The translations under genes and the position numbers were made by a program. From NCBI RefSeq assembly GCF_004363235.1, contig NZ_SNYW01000008.1, forward strand, positions 62,001-126,000: DNA of 64,000 nt, given 5' to 3'. Under the pieces are notes generated by a model. That model was not told where the DNA came from. It did not search any database and was given only the letters and a program-made list of their open reading frames with translations. Shown piece after piece: positions 46,575-54,794 of the stretch; position 1 is the first letter of the stretch, and every line of letters starts with the position of its first letter. Origin of the DNA: Dongia mobilis (GTDB lineage: Bacteria; Pseudomonadota; Alphaproteobacteria; Dongiales; Dongiaceae).

Positions 46575-46766
46575 AAACTCTAGATGAGGTTGATACACCC
46601 GAATTCAAGGCCTCGGATCGCAAAAGAATGCAGATCAGAAACCGCCCGCTTGCATGGCTCGGAAGTGCTTGGAATCGCCGCGTGAATCAGGCCTTCACGA
46701 CAAAATGATCAGGACTCGGCGCTGTATACATCGCGCGCCAGCGGTCTTTGGTCCCAATCCGCGCGC

Positions 46767-47585
46767 CTATGCCGCGCGGCCGGCATCCCGCGCACTGCGA
46801 CGCGCCGTCGCATAGACCCGCACGGCATCGCCGAAGGCACCGAACAATTTCATCGAATCCGCATTCTCGATGCAGCGATATTCCGGATGCCATTGCACGC
46901 CCAGCGCGAAGGTAGCACCCTTCACGCGCACCGCCTCGATGACGCCGTCGGGCGCGCGGCCCTCGACGACGAGCCGATCGGCCGGGCGATCGATCGCCTG
47001 CCAATGCACCGAATTGATGGTGATGCGGGTGGCGCCAAAGATCGCCGCGAAGCGGCTGTCCGCCTCCAGGATCAGGTCATGGGCCGGCTTGTAGATGTCG
47101 TCATAGGGGCCGTCGCTGCCGCGATGGTCCATCTTGCCCGTCTGCTTGTGGATGCGGGTGTGCAGCGTGCCGCCCAGCGCCACGTTCAATTCCTGGAAGC
47201 CGCGGCAGATGGCGAGCAGCGGGATGTCGCGCTGGAGGGCGGCACGAATGAGGGGCAGGGTGACGGCGTCGCGGCCGGGATCCTGCGGGCTGTCATCGCG
47301 ATCGGGATCGCCGCCGTAATGGCCGACGGCGATGTTGCTGGGGCTGCCGGTCAGCAACAGGCCGTCGACATGGTCGAGCAGCGCCTCGACCGGCAGGACG
47401 GTGCCCAGCGCCGGAAAGGAGAGGGGATAGACCCCCGACCCGTCGATGAGGGCGGTCAGGTACTTCTCGCCCACCGTGTGATAGTTCTGCCCGTCGATAT
47501 GCTTGACGCACATCGGCACGGCGACGACCGGCGCATGGGCCGGCAGCTGCTGGGTCTTCAGGGTCGGTTGCGGCGGCGTGATCAT
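46767..47585 (-). CDS. puuD: Gamma-glutamyl-gamma-aminobutyrate hydrolase-like class I amidotransferase
   Basis: 272 residues. The PuuD-type glutamine-amidotransferase fold carries the nucleophile Cys127 (LLAICRGFQELNVALGG) and His233/Glu235 (LGVQWHPEYR). PuuD hydrolyses gamma-glutamyl-GABA in putrescine breakdown. No other puu genes are adjacent, so the substrate may be another gamma-glutamyl compound. The symbol reflects family resemblance only. Confidence 0.88.
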   Translation of the reverse strand: MITPPQPTLKTQQLPAHAPVVAVPMCVKHIDGQNYHTVGEKYLTALIDGSGVYPLSFPALGTVLPVEALLDHVDGLLLTGSPSNIAVGHYGGDPDRDDSPQDPGRDAVTLPLIRAALQRDIPLLAICRGFQELNVALGGTLHTRIHKQTGKMDHRGSDGPYDDIYKPAHDLILEADSRFAAIFGATRITINSVHWQAIDRPADRLVVEGRAPDGVIEAVRVKGATFALGVQWHPEYRCIENADSMKLFGAFGDAVRVYATARRSARDAGRAA

Positions 47586-47745
47586 GGGTGCATCCCGGCG
47601 GCGTTATGGCTGGTATCTTGGCCGAACTTGTGGCTGTCCCAAAATCTAGCCAGCGCCTCCGGGCCCCACAAGCCGCCCCCGTTGCAGGGCCGACCCCGGT
47701 TTGCTGCAGGGGGGGCTATCCCGTAAGGCCGAGAAACCGCCAAAC

Positions 47746-47774
47746 AAAAAGGCCCGCGCGAGGGCGGGCCTTTT
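47746..47774 (-). terminator. Terminator of rpmB (bidirectional shape)
   Basis: GGCCCGC (47751-47757) pairs with GCGGGCC (47764-47770). AAAAA precedes it (T run on the minus strand) and TTTT follows it, so it can terminate in either direction. It lies 24 bp beyond the rpmB stop. Confidence 0.85.
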
Positions 47775-47797
47775 CGGGTCTTGATCGTTTTTTCCGA

Positions 47798-48091
47798 TCA
47801 GGCGGCCTTCTTGGCGGCGGCCTTCTCGATGCGACGCTTCAGGCGCTTCGCCTCGGCGGTCAGGTTCTTGTCCGCCGTGTTGGCGAGGAACGAATCCAGG
47901 CCGCCATTGTGCTCGATCGTGCGGATGGCATTGGTCGAGAGCTTCAGGCGCACCTGCTGGCCGAGAATGTCGGAAAGCAGGCTGGTCTCCTGCAGGTTGG
48001 GCAGGAAGCGCCGGCGCGTCTTGTTGTTGGCGTGGCTGACATTGTTGCCGCTCTGCACGCCCTTGCCGGTGATGTCGCAGCGCCGTGACAT
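47798..48091 (-). CDS. rpmB: 50S ribosomal protein L28
   Basis: 97 residues. The L28 signature reads [34 protein letters not shown], with [23 protein letters not shown] later and a Lys/Ala tail typical of alphaproteobacteria. It is a single gene with its own terminator. Confidence 0.98.
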   Translation of the reverse strand: MSRRCDITGKGVQSGNNVSHANNKTRRRFLPNLQETSLLSDILGQQVRLKLSTNAIRTIEHNGGLDSFLANTADKNLTAEAKRLKRRIEKAAAKKAA

Positions 48092-48249
48092 GACGGTAAT
48101 CCTTCCAGATCAAATACTTGACGAAAACAAAGGGGCCGGAAACAGGGGCTTCCGGCCGGCTCGGGCGGGGTTTTACGGGCTAAGCCTCTCGCCGTCAAGG
48201 CGATTCCGGGGTTTCCCGGCGCCGCCTGTCGGCCTTTCCCCGCCCGGAT

Positions 48250-50250
48250 TCAGGCGGCCTGGCCGCGGCCGGCGGTCTCGATCAGGCGGCTGAGGAAGCC
48301 CTCCACCACGGCTTTGAGGTCGCCCGCCTGGCCGCTGACCGAGCCGGCGACGTCATGGACCCGGTCCGAGCGCGCGCCGGTGGTCTCGGCCGCCGATTTC
48401 ACCTCGGTGATGACGCTCGCCACCTCGCGGGTCTTAGCGGTCGCTTCGGTGACGTTGCGCGCGATCTCCTGCGTCGCCGCCGATTGCTGGGTGACGGCGG
48501 CAAAGATGGCTGCGGTCGACTGGTTCATCCCCTCGATGATGGTCGCGATCTCGGAGATGGCGCCGGCCGCTTCCTGGGCCGCCGATTGCACCCCGGCGAT
48601 CTGGCTCTCGATCTCGGTGGTGGCGCTGGTGGTCTGGGCGGCGAGGTTCTTGACCTCGGTCGCCACCACGGCAAAGCCCTTGCCGGCCTCGCCCGCCCGC
48701 GCCGCCTCGATGGTGGCGTTCAAGGCCAGCAGATTGGTCTTGCCGGCGATGTCGCGGATGAGGCCGAGCACGCCCGAGACCTTGGCCGCGACCTCGGTCA
48801 ATCCCCCGACGATGCGGCTGATCTCGCCGGCGCGGCCGACCGCGGTGCCGGCGGTCTCGGTCGCACTTTCCGCCTGGCGGCCGATCTCCTCGAACGAGGC
48901 CGACATCTCGGTAACGGCGCTGGCGATCGATTGCGCATTGCCGGCGGCGATCTCGGCCAGCTGCGCCACATTCTCCGATTGGCGGCCGGAGATCTCCGCC
49001 GCCTGGCGCATGACGCCGGATTGCTGCTCGAGATCGCCGGCGCTGCCCATCATGGCGCCCACCGCCGCCACGAAGCGCTGCTCGAAATCGCCGCAGAGCG
49101 CCTGGATGTCGCGGATCTGCGATTCGCGCCGGGCCGTCTCCTGCCTTGCCGCCGCTTCCAGCTCCAGGCGCCTTGCGACACCGGCGCGGAAGGTCTCGAC
49201 ATGGCGCGCCATGCGTCCCAATTCGTCGCCGCGCGCGGTGAGTGCCACGGCGATGTCGGTGCGGTCCCGGGCGATCGCCTCGATGGTCACGGCCAGCTGG
49301 TCGATCGGCCGGGTCACATTGCGGCGGATGAAGAAGATGACGCCGAAAATGGCGAGCGCGAAGAGCAGGGCGGTGGTGGCGAAGACGACGATCCGGTCCT
49401 GCTGGAAGCTGGCGATGCGCGCCGCCAGCAATGCGTCGAGGGCGGCGTGATTGGCATCGCCGAAGGCGATGACGGCATCCAGCGCCGCGTCCCGCGCCGC
49501 GCCGATGGCGGCGAGGTCGAGGGCGGCCTCGCCGGCGGAAAGTTGCGACCCGGCATAGCTCGCCTTGAAGGCGGCGAGGGAGGCGAACATCGCCTCGGCG
49601 CCGGGCTGCAGCAGGCCCGGCAGCAGATCGACGCGGTCATAGATGTTGCCGCTGCTGCCGTCATAGGCCTGCCCGATCGAGGCCTGCGTGCCGCCGACCA
49701 GCGTGTCGAAGGCGCCGGTCATCTGCAGGAAGCCGGCGACATCGGCGATGCTGTAGCCCGTACCGCCGGAGGCGGCATGGCTGGCGGCATAGGCGGCGAC
49801 ATTGTCGACCTGGTCCATCAGTTCGGGAATCTTCAGCAGCACCAGATCCATGACATAATAGCTGTCGAGATCGGGATCGAGGATCAGGTTCGACTTGTCG
49901 CCGACCCGGGTGATGAGGGCGCGGATGGCGGCCCGCGCCGCGGCCGCATCGCCGGCATCCAGTGCCGCCTTCAGTGCCGCATGCTGCTCGGCCGATTCCA
50001 TGCCCGGGCCGAACTGTGCCCCGGCCCGGTCGATTCCGGCGGCAATGGCGGGGAGATCCCTGCCTGCCAGCAACGCACCATGGGCGGCGCGCAACTGGCC
50101 GAGATAGGCATTGCCCTGGGCTTCCTTGGTGCCGAAATCGATCGCGATCTGCTGCGTGCCATAGAGCTGGTAGATGGTATAGCCTACGGGGAGCAGGAAG
50201 AGCGCGATGGCCAGCGCCAGTTTTGCCGCGATTCCAAGAGAGCGTTGCAT
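48250..50250 (-). CDS. Methyl-accepting chemotaxis protein
   Basis: 666 residues from ATG 50250, with GGAG 9 bases upstream. TM1 spans ~8-28 ([19 protein letters not shown]), followed by a ~290-residue periplasmic region that is helical (nitrate/TarH-like four-helix type), TM2 near 305-325 ([20 protein letters not shown]), HAMP ([20 protein letters not shown]) and the signalling domain with the hairpin tip [40 protein letters not shown]. The ligand is unknown. It signals to CheA/CheW, which are not in the window. Confidence 0.95.
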   Translation of the reverse strand: MQRSLGIAAKLALAIALFLLPVGYTIYQLYGTQQIAIDFGTKEAQGNAYLGQLRAAHGALLAGRDLPAIAAGIDRAGAQFGPGMESAEQHAALKAALDAGDAAAARAAIRALITRVGDKSNLILDPDLDSYYVMDLVLLKIPELMDQVDNVAAYAASHAASGGTGYSIADVAGFLQMTGAFDTLVGGTQASIGQAYDGSSGNIYDRVDLLPGLLQPGAEAMFASLAAFKASYAGSQLSAGEAALDLAAIGAARDAALDAVIAFGDANHAALDALLAARIASFQQDRIVVFATTALLFALAIFGVIFFIRRNVTRPIDQLAVTIEAIARDRTDIAVALTARGDELGRMARHVETFRAGVARRLELEAAARQETARRESQIRDIQALCGDFEQRFVAAVGAMMGSAGDLEQQSGVMRQAAEISGRQSENVAQLAEIAAGNAQSIASAVTEMSASFEEIGRQAESATETAGTAVGRAGEISRIVGGLTEVAAKVSGVLGLIRDIAGKTNLLALNATIEAARAGEAGKGFAVVATEVKNLAAQTTSATTEIESQIAGVQSAAQEAAGAISEIATIIEGMNQSTAAIFAAVTQQSAATQEIARNVTEATAKTREVASVITEVKSAAETTGARSDRVHDVAGSVSGQAGDLKAVVEGFLSRLIETAGRGQAA

Positions 50251-50440
50251 CGCCTGTTTCTCCGCTTGCGGCGTCGCACGACATGACCCTGCGGGACCAT
50301 CCGGCCCCGGTGCGAAACGCTGCTGATTAATCATATGATAGGCGAAGTGTTAGGTGCGGATGCTTAACGAACGATGAATGTCCTGCCCAGCCGGCGATTC
50401 GGCGGCATAGAATCCTGATTTCCAGGATGAAAGGCGGCGC

Positions 50441-51421
50441 CTAGCCGCCGAGGAAGGCCGCCAGCACCTGGCGCGCCGCACTGGCGGGGGCGATGCGGCC
50501 GGCCGCCACCTTGTCCTCAAGCTCGACCAGGCGCTCGGCGACGGCGGGATGCGCCTTCAGCGTCTCGAGGAGATTGTCGGAGAGTTCGTGCCACAGCCAG
50601 GCCTTGGCCTGGATTCGGCGCCGCGCGGGCAATTCGCCGCTGGCACCCATGGCGGTGGCGAAGGCCTGGGCGCGATCCCAGACATGGTCGATGCCGATAT
50701 CGCGCAGCGCCGAGCAGCGCAGCACCTCGGGCGACCAGGATTTGTGCAGGGGCTGCATCAGGCGGAGCGCATTGGCGACATCGGCGGCGGCGCGTTCGGC
50801 CGCCGGGGCGAGATCGCCATCCGCCTTGTTGACGACGACAAGGTCGGCCAGTTCCATGATGCCGCGCTTGATGCCCTGCAGGTCGTCGCCGCCGCCGGGC
50901 AGCAGCAGCAGCAGGAACAGATCCACCATCTCGGCCACCGCCGTCTCCGACTGGCCGACTCCCACCGTCTCGACGATGATGAGGTCGAAGCCCGCCGCCT
51001 CGCAGAGCAGCAGGGCTTCGCGCGTGCGCCGCGCCACGCCGCCCAGCGTCAGCCCGGCAGGCGAGGGGCGAATGAAGGCCTGCTTCATGCGCGACAATTC
51101 CGACATACGCGTCTTGTCGCCGAGGATCGAGCCGCCGGAGAGGCGCGAGGAGGGATCGACCGCGAGCACGGCGAGCTGCTTGCCGGCGGCGATGGCATGG
51201 CGGCCAAAGGCCTCGATGAAGGTCGATTTGCCGACGCCGGGCGGCCCCGATATGCCGATGCGCAAGCTGCGCCCGGTCTTCGGCAGCACCTCTTCCAGCA
51301 GCACCTCGGCCTGGCGGCGGTGATCGGCGCGGGTCGATTCGATGAGGGTGATGGCGCGCGCCAGCGCGCGACGGTCGCCGGCGAGCAGCTGTGCGGGCGT
51401 GATGGCGGCGGCATGGTTCAT
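50441..51421 (-). CDS. meaB: MeaB/ArgK-type P-loop GTPase (B12-enzyme chaperone)
   Basis: 326 residues from ATG 51421, overlapping the ABC gene's TGA (ATGA). G-protein motifs: GISGPPGVGKSTFIEAFG (Walker A), VDPSSRLSGGSILGDKTRM, ETVGVGQSETAVAEMVD and NKADGD. MeaB guards and reloads adenosylcobalamin on methylmalonyl-CoA mutase. No mutase gene is in the window; the diol dehydratase 3.4 kb away is another B12 enzyme. Coupling to an ATM1-type exporter is unexpected. Confidence 0.92.
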   Translation of the reverse strand: MNHAAAITPAQLLAGDRRALARAITLIESTRADHRRQAEVLLEEVLPKTGRSLRIGISGPPGVGKSTFIEAFGRHAIAAGKQLAVLAVDPSSRLSGGSILGDKTRMSELSRMKQAFIRPSPAGLTLGGVARRTREALLLCEAAGFDLIIVETVGVGQSETAVAEMVDLFLLLLLPGGGDDLQGIKRGIMELADLVVVNKADGDLAPAAERAAADVANALRLMQPLHKSWSPEVLRCSALRDIGIDHVWDRAQAFATAMGASGELPARRRIQAKAWLWHELSDNLLETLKAHPAVAERLVELEDKVAAGRIAPASAARQVLAAFLGG

Positions 51422-53298
51422 GCCGGCACCTCGACCGCGGGCACGGCAGCCCATTCGCGCCGCGCCGCCTCCTGCTGGCGCCGCCACATGGCGGCATAGG
51501 CGCCCTCGGCGCGCAGCAGCTCGTCATGGCGGCCGCGCTCGACCACGCGCCCGGCATCCAGCACGATGATCTCGTCGGCATCGATGATGGTGGAGAGCCG
51601 GTGCGCGATGACCAGCGTGGTGTGGTTCTTCGCCACTTCGGCGAGGTTGTCCTGGATCTCGCGCTCGGTATGCGAATCGAGCGCCGAGGTCGCCTCGTCG
51701 AAGAGCAGGATGGGCGGGTCCTTGAGGATGGTGCGGGCGATGGCGACGCGCTGCTTCTCGCCGCCAGAGAGTTTGAGGCCGCGCTCGCCCACCATGGTCT
51801 TGTAGCCGTCGGGCAGCGCGCTCACGAAGTCGTGGATATGGGCAAGGCGCGCCGCGTTCTCGATCTCGGCCGTATCGGCGCCCGGCCGGCCATAGGCGAT
51901 GTTGTAGGCGACGGTGTCGTTGAAGAGGACGGTGTCCTGCGGCACGATGCCGATGGCGGCGCGCAAGGAGGCCTGCTGGACGTTGCGGATATCCTGGCCG
52001 TCGATCAGGATGCGGCCGCTGCCGACGTCGTAGAAGCGGTAGAGCAGGCGCGAGATGGTCGACTTGCCGGCACCCGACGGGCCGACGATGGCAAGCTTCC
52101 TGCCCGGCGCCACGGTGAAACTGACGCCCTTCAGGATCGGCCGCCGAGGGTCGTAGCCGAATTCGACATTCTCGAAGCGGATCTCGCCCGCAGTGACATC
52201 GAGCGGTGCCGCACCCGGCGCGTCGGCGATCTCGACATCGACCCGCAGCAAGGCGAACATCGCCTCCATGTCGATCAGCGACTGCCGGATCTCGCGATAG
52301 ACGAAGCCGAGGAAATTCAGCGGCAGATAGAGCTGGATGAGATAGGCGTTGACCAGCACGAAATCGCCCACCGTCATGTGGCCCTGCGCGGTGCCCCTGG
52401 CCGCCATGCCCATCATCAGGACAAGGCCCGCGGCGATGATGAAGGCCTGGCCGACATTGAGTGTCGCGAGCGAGGTGCGGCTCTTGACCGCCGCCTTCTC
52501 ATAGGCCTGCAGCGCCACGTCGTAGCGCCTCGCCTCGTGCTCCTCATTGCCGAAATATTTCACCGTCTCGTAGTTGAGCAGCGAATCGACCGCCTTGGTA
52601 TTGGCCGACTGGTCGCTCTCGTTCATTTCGCGGCGGAACTTGATGCGCCATTCGGTGACGAAGAGCGAATACCAGATATAGACCGCGATGGTGAGGAAGG
52701 TGACGGCGGCGAAGGTCCAGTCGTAGAGCGTCCAAAGGATGATGCAGACGAGGCCGATCTCGAACAGGGTCGGCAGCACGTTGAAGAGGATGAAGAAGAG
52801 CAGGAACTCGATGCCCTTGGCACCGCGCTCGATGGCGCGGTTGAGTCCGCCGGTCTGGCGCTCGAGGTGGAATTTCAGCGACAGGCTGTGCAAATGGCGG
52901 AAGGTGTTGAGCGCCACCTTGCGGATCGAGCGCTGCGCCACCTTGGCAAAGATGCCGTCGCGGAATTCCGCGAAGGCCTGGCTCATGACGCGGGCCGCGC
53001 CATAGGCCAGCAGCAGGCCCAATGACACGCCGGCCACCGACACCGCCGCCGTCGCCGTGGTGCCGGCGACGGTGCCCAGGCTGTCGACCATCTGCTTGAA
53101 CAGGATCGGCACATAGACATTGGCCAGCTTGGCGACGATCAGGCAGGTGACCGAGGCAATCACCCGGGCGCGCAAATCCCATTCCCCTTTCGGCCACAGA
53201 TAGGGCAGCAGGGTGCGCAGGGCCTCTAGCTGCGGGTGACGCGGCGCGGCGGGTGCCTTTTGGGGCGCGGCAGTGGGTTGTGCGGGCGACACGGCCAT
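51418..53298 (-). CDS. ATM1/HMT-type ABC transporter
   Basis: 626 residues, half-transporter. The N-terminal membrane domain is of exporter type I with the ATM1-family stretch ERQTGGLNRAIERGAKGIEFLLFF. Nucleotide-binding motifs are GPSGAGKST (Walker A), LSGGEKQRVAIARTILKDPP (signature) and LLFDEATSALD (Walker B). Bacterial ATM1 proteins export glutathione-linked compounds or heavy-metal conjugates. It overlaps meaB downstream by ATGA. Confidence 0.93.
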   Translation of the reverse strand: MAVSPAQPTAAPQKAPAAPRHPQLEALRTLLPYLWPKGEWDLRARVIASVTCLIVAKLANVYVPILFKQMVDSLGTVAGTTATAAVSVAGVSLGLLLAYGAARVMSQAFAEFRDGIFAKVAQRSIRKVALNTFRHLHSLSLKFHLERQTGGLNRAIERGAKGIEFLLFFILFNVLPTLFEIGLVCIILWTLYDWTFAAVTFLTIAVYIWYSLFVTEWRIKFRREMNESDQSANTKAVDSLLNYETVKYFGNEEHEARRYDVALQAYEKAAVKSRTSLATLNVGQAFIIAAGLVLMMGMAARGTAQGHMTVGDFVLVNAYLIQLYLPLNFLGFVYREIRQSLIDMEAMFALLRVDVEIADAPGAAPLDVTAGEIRFENVEFGYDPRRPILKGVSFTVAPGRKLAIVGPSGAGKSTISRLLYRFYDVGSGRILIDGQDIRNVQQASLRAAIGIVPQDTVLFNDTVAYNIAYGRPGADTAEIENAARLAHIHDFVSALPDGYKTMVGERGLKLSGGEKQRVAIARTILKDPPILLFDEATSALDSHTEREIQDNLAEVAKNHTTLVIAHRLSTIIDADEIIVLDAGRVVERGRHDELLRAEGAYAAMWRRQQEAARREWAAVPAVEVPA

Positions 53299-53386
53299 GA
53301 ACGACTTTCGATGAACGGACTTTCGGTCCGCGCAACATGCGGGGACGGTCTCTTTGCGACAGCATTAACGGATGCGGCGCGCCGGA

Positions 53387-53454
53387 GCAATCACAGGGGG
53401 CAATCGCAGGGGGCAATCGCAGGGGGGCAATCACGGGGAGCGTAATCGCAGGGC
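53387..53454. repeat. 13-bp tandem repeat upstream of the ABC gene
   Basis: About five degenerate units of GCAATCRCAGGGG in the 200-bp gap between the AraC gene stop and the ABC gene start. The gap otherwise holds no gene. Confidence 0.75.
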
Positions 53455-53500
53455 GGGAGACGGTCAGGCAGAAGGCGGGAGGGAGCGAGGTTTCTCCGCC

Positions 53501-54532
53501 CTAATGCCGTGCGAGCCCGGCGCGCCACCTGCGGGGCGAGACGCCGGACCAGCGGGTGAAGGCGCGGGTGAAGGCGGAAAGCTCGGAATAGCCCAGCAGC
53601 AGGGCAATCTCGCTTAAGGGCAGGTGCAGCTGGGCGAGATAGTGCCGGGCAAGCTCGAAGCGCACATGCTCGACCGCCTCGCGGAAGCCGAGGCCCTCGG
53701 CGGAAAGCGCCTTCTGTATGGCGCCGGGGGAAAGGCGCAGGGTGGCTGCGATTTCCTCCAGATTGGGTGCACCTTCGGCAAGGCGCTGGCGGATGGCACT
53801 GAGGATGCGGTCGGCGAGGCGCTCGGCCTGGGGATGCGAACCCATGGATTCGAGGCAGGAACGCATCATGGCGAGGAGCTTCGGGTCGCTGCCCGGCATC
53901 GGCCGCGCCAGCAGCGCGCGTTCGAACAGGATGGCGTTGCTGGCGGCGCCGAAAAAGACCGGGGCGCCGAAGGCCATTTCATGCTGGCGCCAGTTCTCCG
54001 GCCTCGGATGCTCGAAATGCACCTCGAGCGGCGACCAGTGGCGCCCGCAGCATTCGCGGATCACGTTGGTGAACTGGCCCAGCGACAATTCCGCATCCTG
54101 CCGCCGCGCCAGGATGGCCGGGGCCTCGATGCGGTATTCCAGGCGCATATGGTTGGCGCCCGCCGGCGCCAGGCGCATGACCGAGGAGCCCTGCTGATAG
54201 CGGAAGAGGTCGACGAAATTGCCGAGGGCCGCCCCCAGATTGGGCGAGGAGAGGGCGGCATAGCCCCACATGCCGAGATCGCGCGGGGCGAATTGCTGGC
54301 CGAACCACAGGCCAAAATTGTCGTTTCGGGTCTGCCTGGCACCTTCCTCGAACAGCGCGCAGAAGGTGTCGAGCGGCAGCTGCAGGGTCGGCGCATCGGT
54401 CATTTCCGGGGCGATGCCGCAGCGGCCGAAGATGGTGTCGATATCGCCGCCCTGGGCGGCGATGAAATCCACCAGGCCGGCAGCGGCGGCGGCCAGCACG
54501 ACCGGAACTTCCGCGCCCGGCATCTCCGCCAC
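53501..54532 (-). CDS. AraC-family regulator next to the diol dehydratase genes
   Basis: 343 residues if started at GTG 54532, which has AAGG just upstream; ATG 54523 is the alternative. An AraC-type Arabinose_bd-like N-terminal domain (FGLWFGQQFAPRDLGMWGYA, YRIEAPAILARRQDAELSLGQF) is followed by the C-terminal HTH (IAATLRLSPGAIQKALSAEG, SEIALLLGYSELSAFTRAFTRWSGVSPRRWR). It is divergent from the dehydratase operon, so it probably controls it. A close paralogue lies at the other end of the cluster. Confidence 0.9.
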   Translation of the reverse strand: MAEMPGAEVPVVLAAAAAGLVDFIAAQGGDIDTIFGRCGIAPEMTDAPTLQLPLDTFCALFEEGARQTRNDNFGLWFGQQFAPRDLGMWGYAALSSPNLGAALGNFVDLFRYQQGSSVMRLAPAGANHMRLEYRIEAPAILARRQDAELSLGQFTNVIRECCGRHWSPLEVHFEHPRPENWRQHEMAFGAPVFFGAASNAILFERALLARPMPGSDPKLLAMMRSCLESMGSHPQAERLADRILSAIRQRLAEGAPNLEEIAATLRLSPGAIQKALSAEGLGFREAVEHVRFELARHYLAQLHLPLSEIALLLGYSELSAFTRAFTRWSGVSPRRWRAGLARH

Positions 54533-54723
54533 CGGGCCTTCCCTTCCATCTTGACCCGGCTGAAGCATGCCGATACCGACCTCGCAAGCGGCTGCGGATG
54601 ACGATGTTGCGGGGCGCAATGATGGCATGGGGCCTGCCATGCTGCAAGGCAGCATCCCCAATCTGTCAAGCCAGCCCGGGTTTCGGTCAAGCCGCCGGTT
54701 TTCCCGGGGGAGTAAGGTCGGCT

Positions 54724-54779
54724 GGCGCAGGAGAACTGGCGCAGGAGAACTGGCGCAGGAGAACTGGCGCAGGAGAACT
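54724..54779 (+). repeat. Four tandem 14-bp units carrying Shine-Dalgarno-like AGGAG
   Basis: GGCGCAGGAGAACT repeated four times without interruption, ending 15 bp before the dehydratase start. Every unit contains AGGAG, so the leader carries four ribosome-binding-like sequences in series. Confidence 0.88.
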
Positions 54780-54794
54780 GGCGATGTGGCAGTC

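Noticed and set aside
46411-46623. 70-codon minus-strand ORF
   Set aside because: It runs through the terminator hairpin and the REP element; its composition is repeat-derived.
48355-50286. 643-codon plus-strand open frame opposite the chemotaxis receptor
   Set aside because: It is antisense to a complete MCP. It has only repetitive Gly/Asp/Arg composition.
51526-53025. 499-codon plus-strand open frame opposite the ABC transporter
   Set aside because: A shadow of the ABC gene with no domain and no ribosome binding site.
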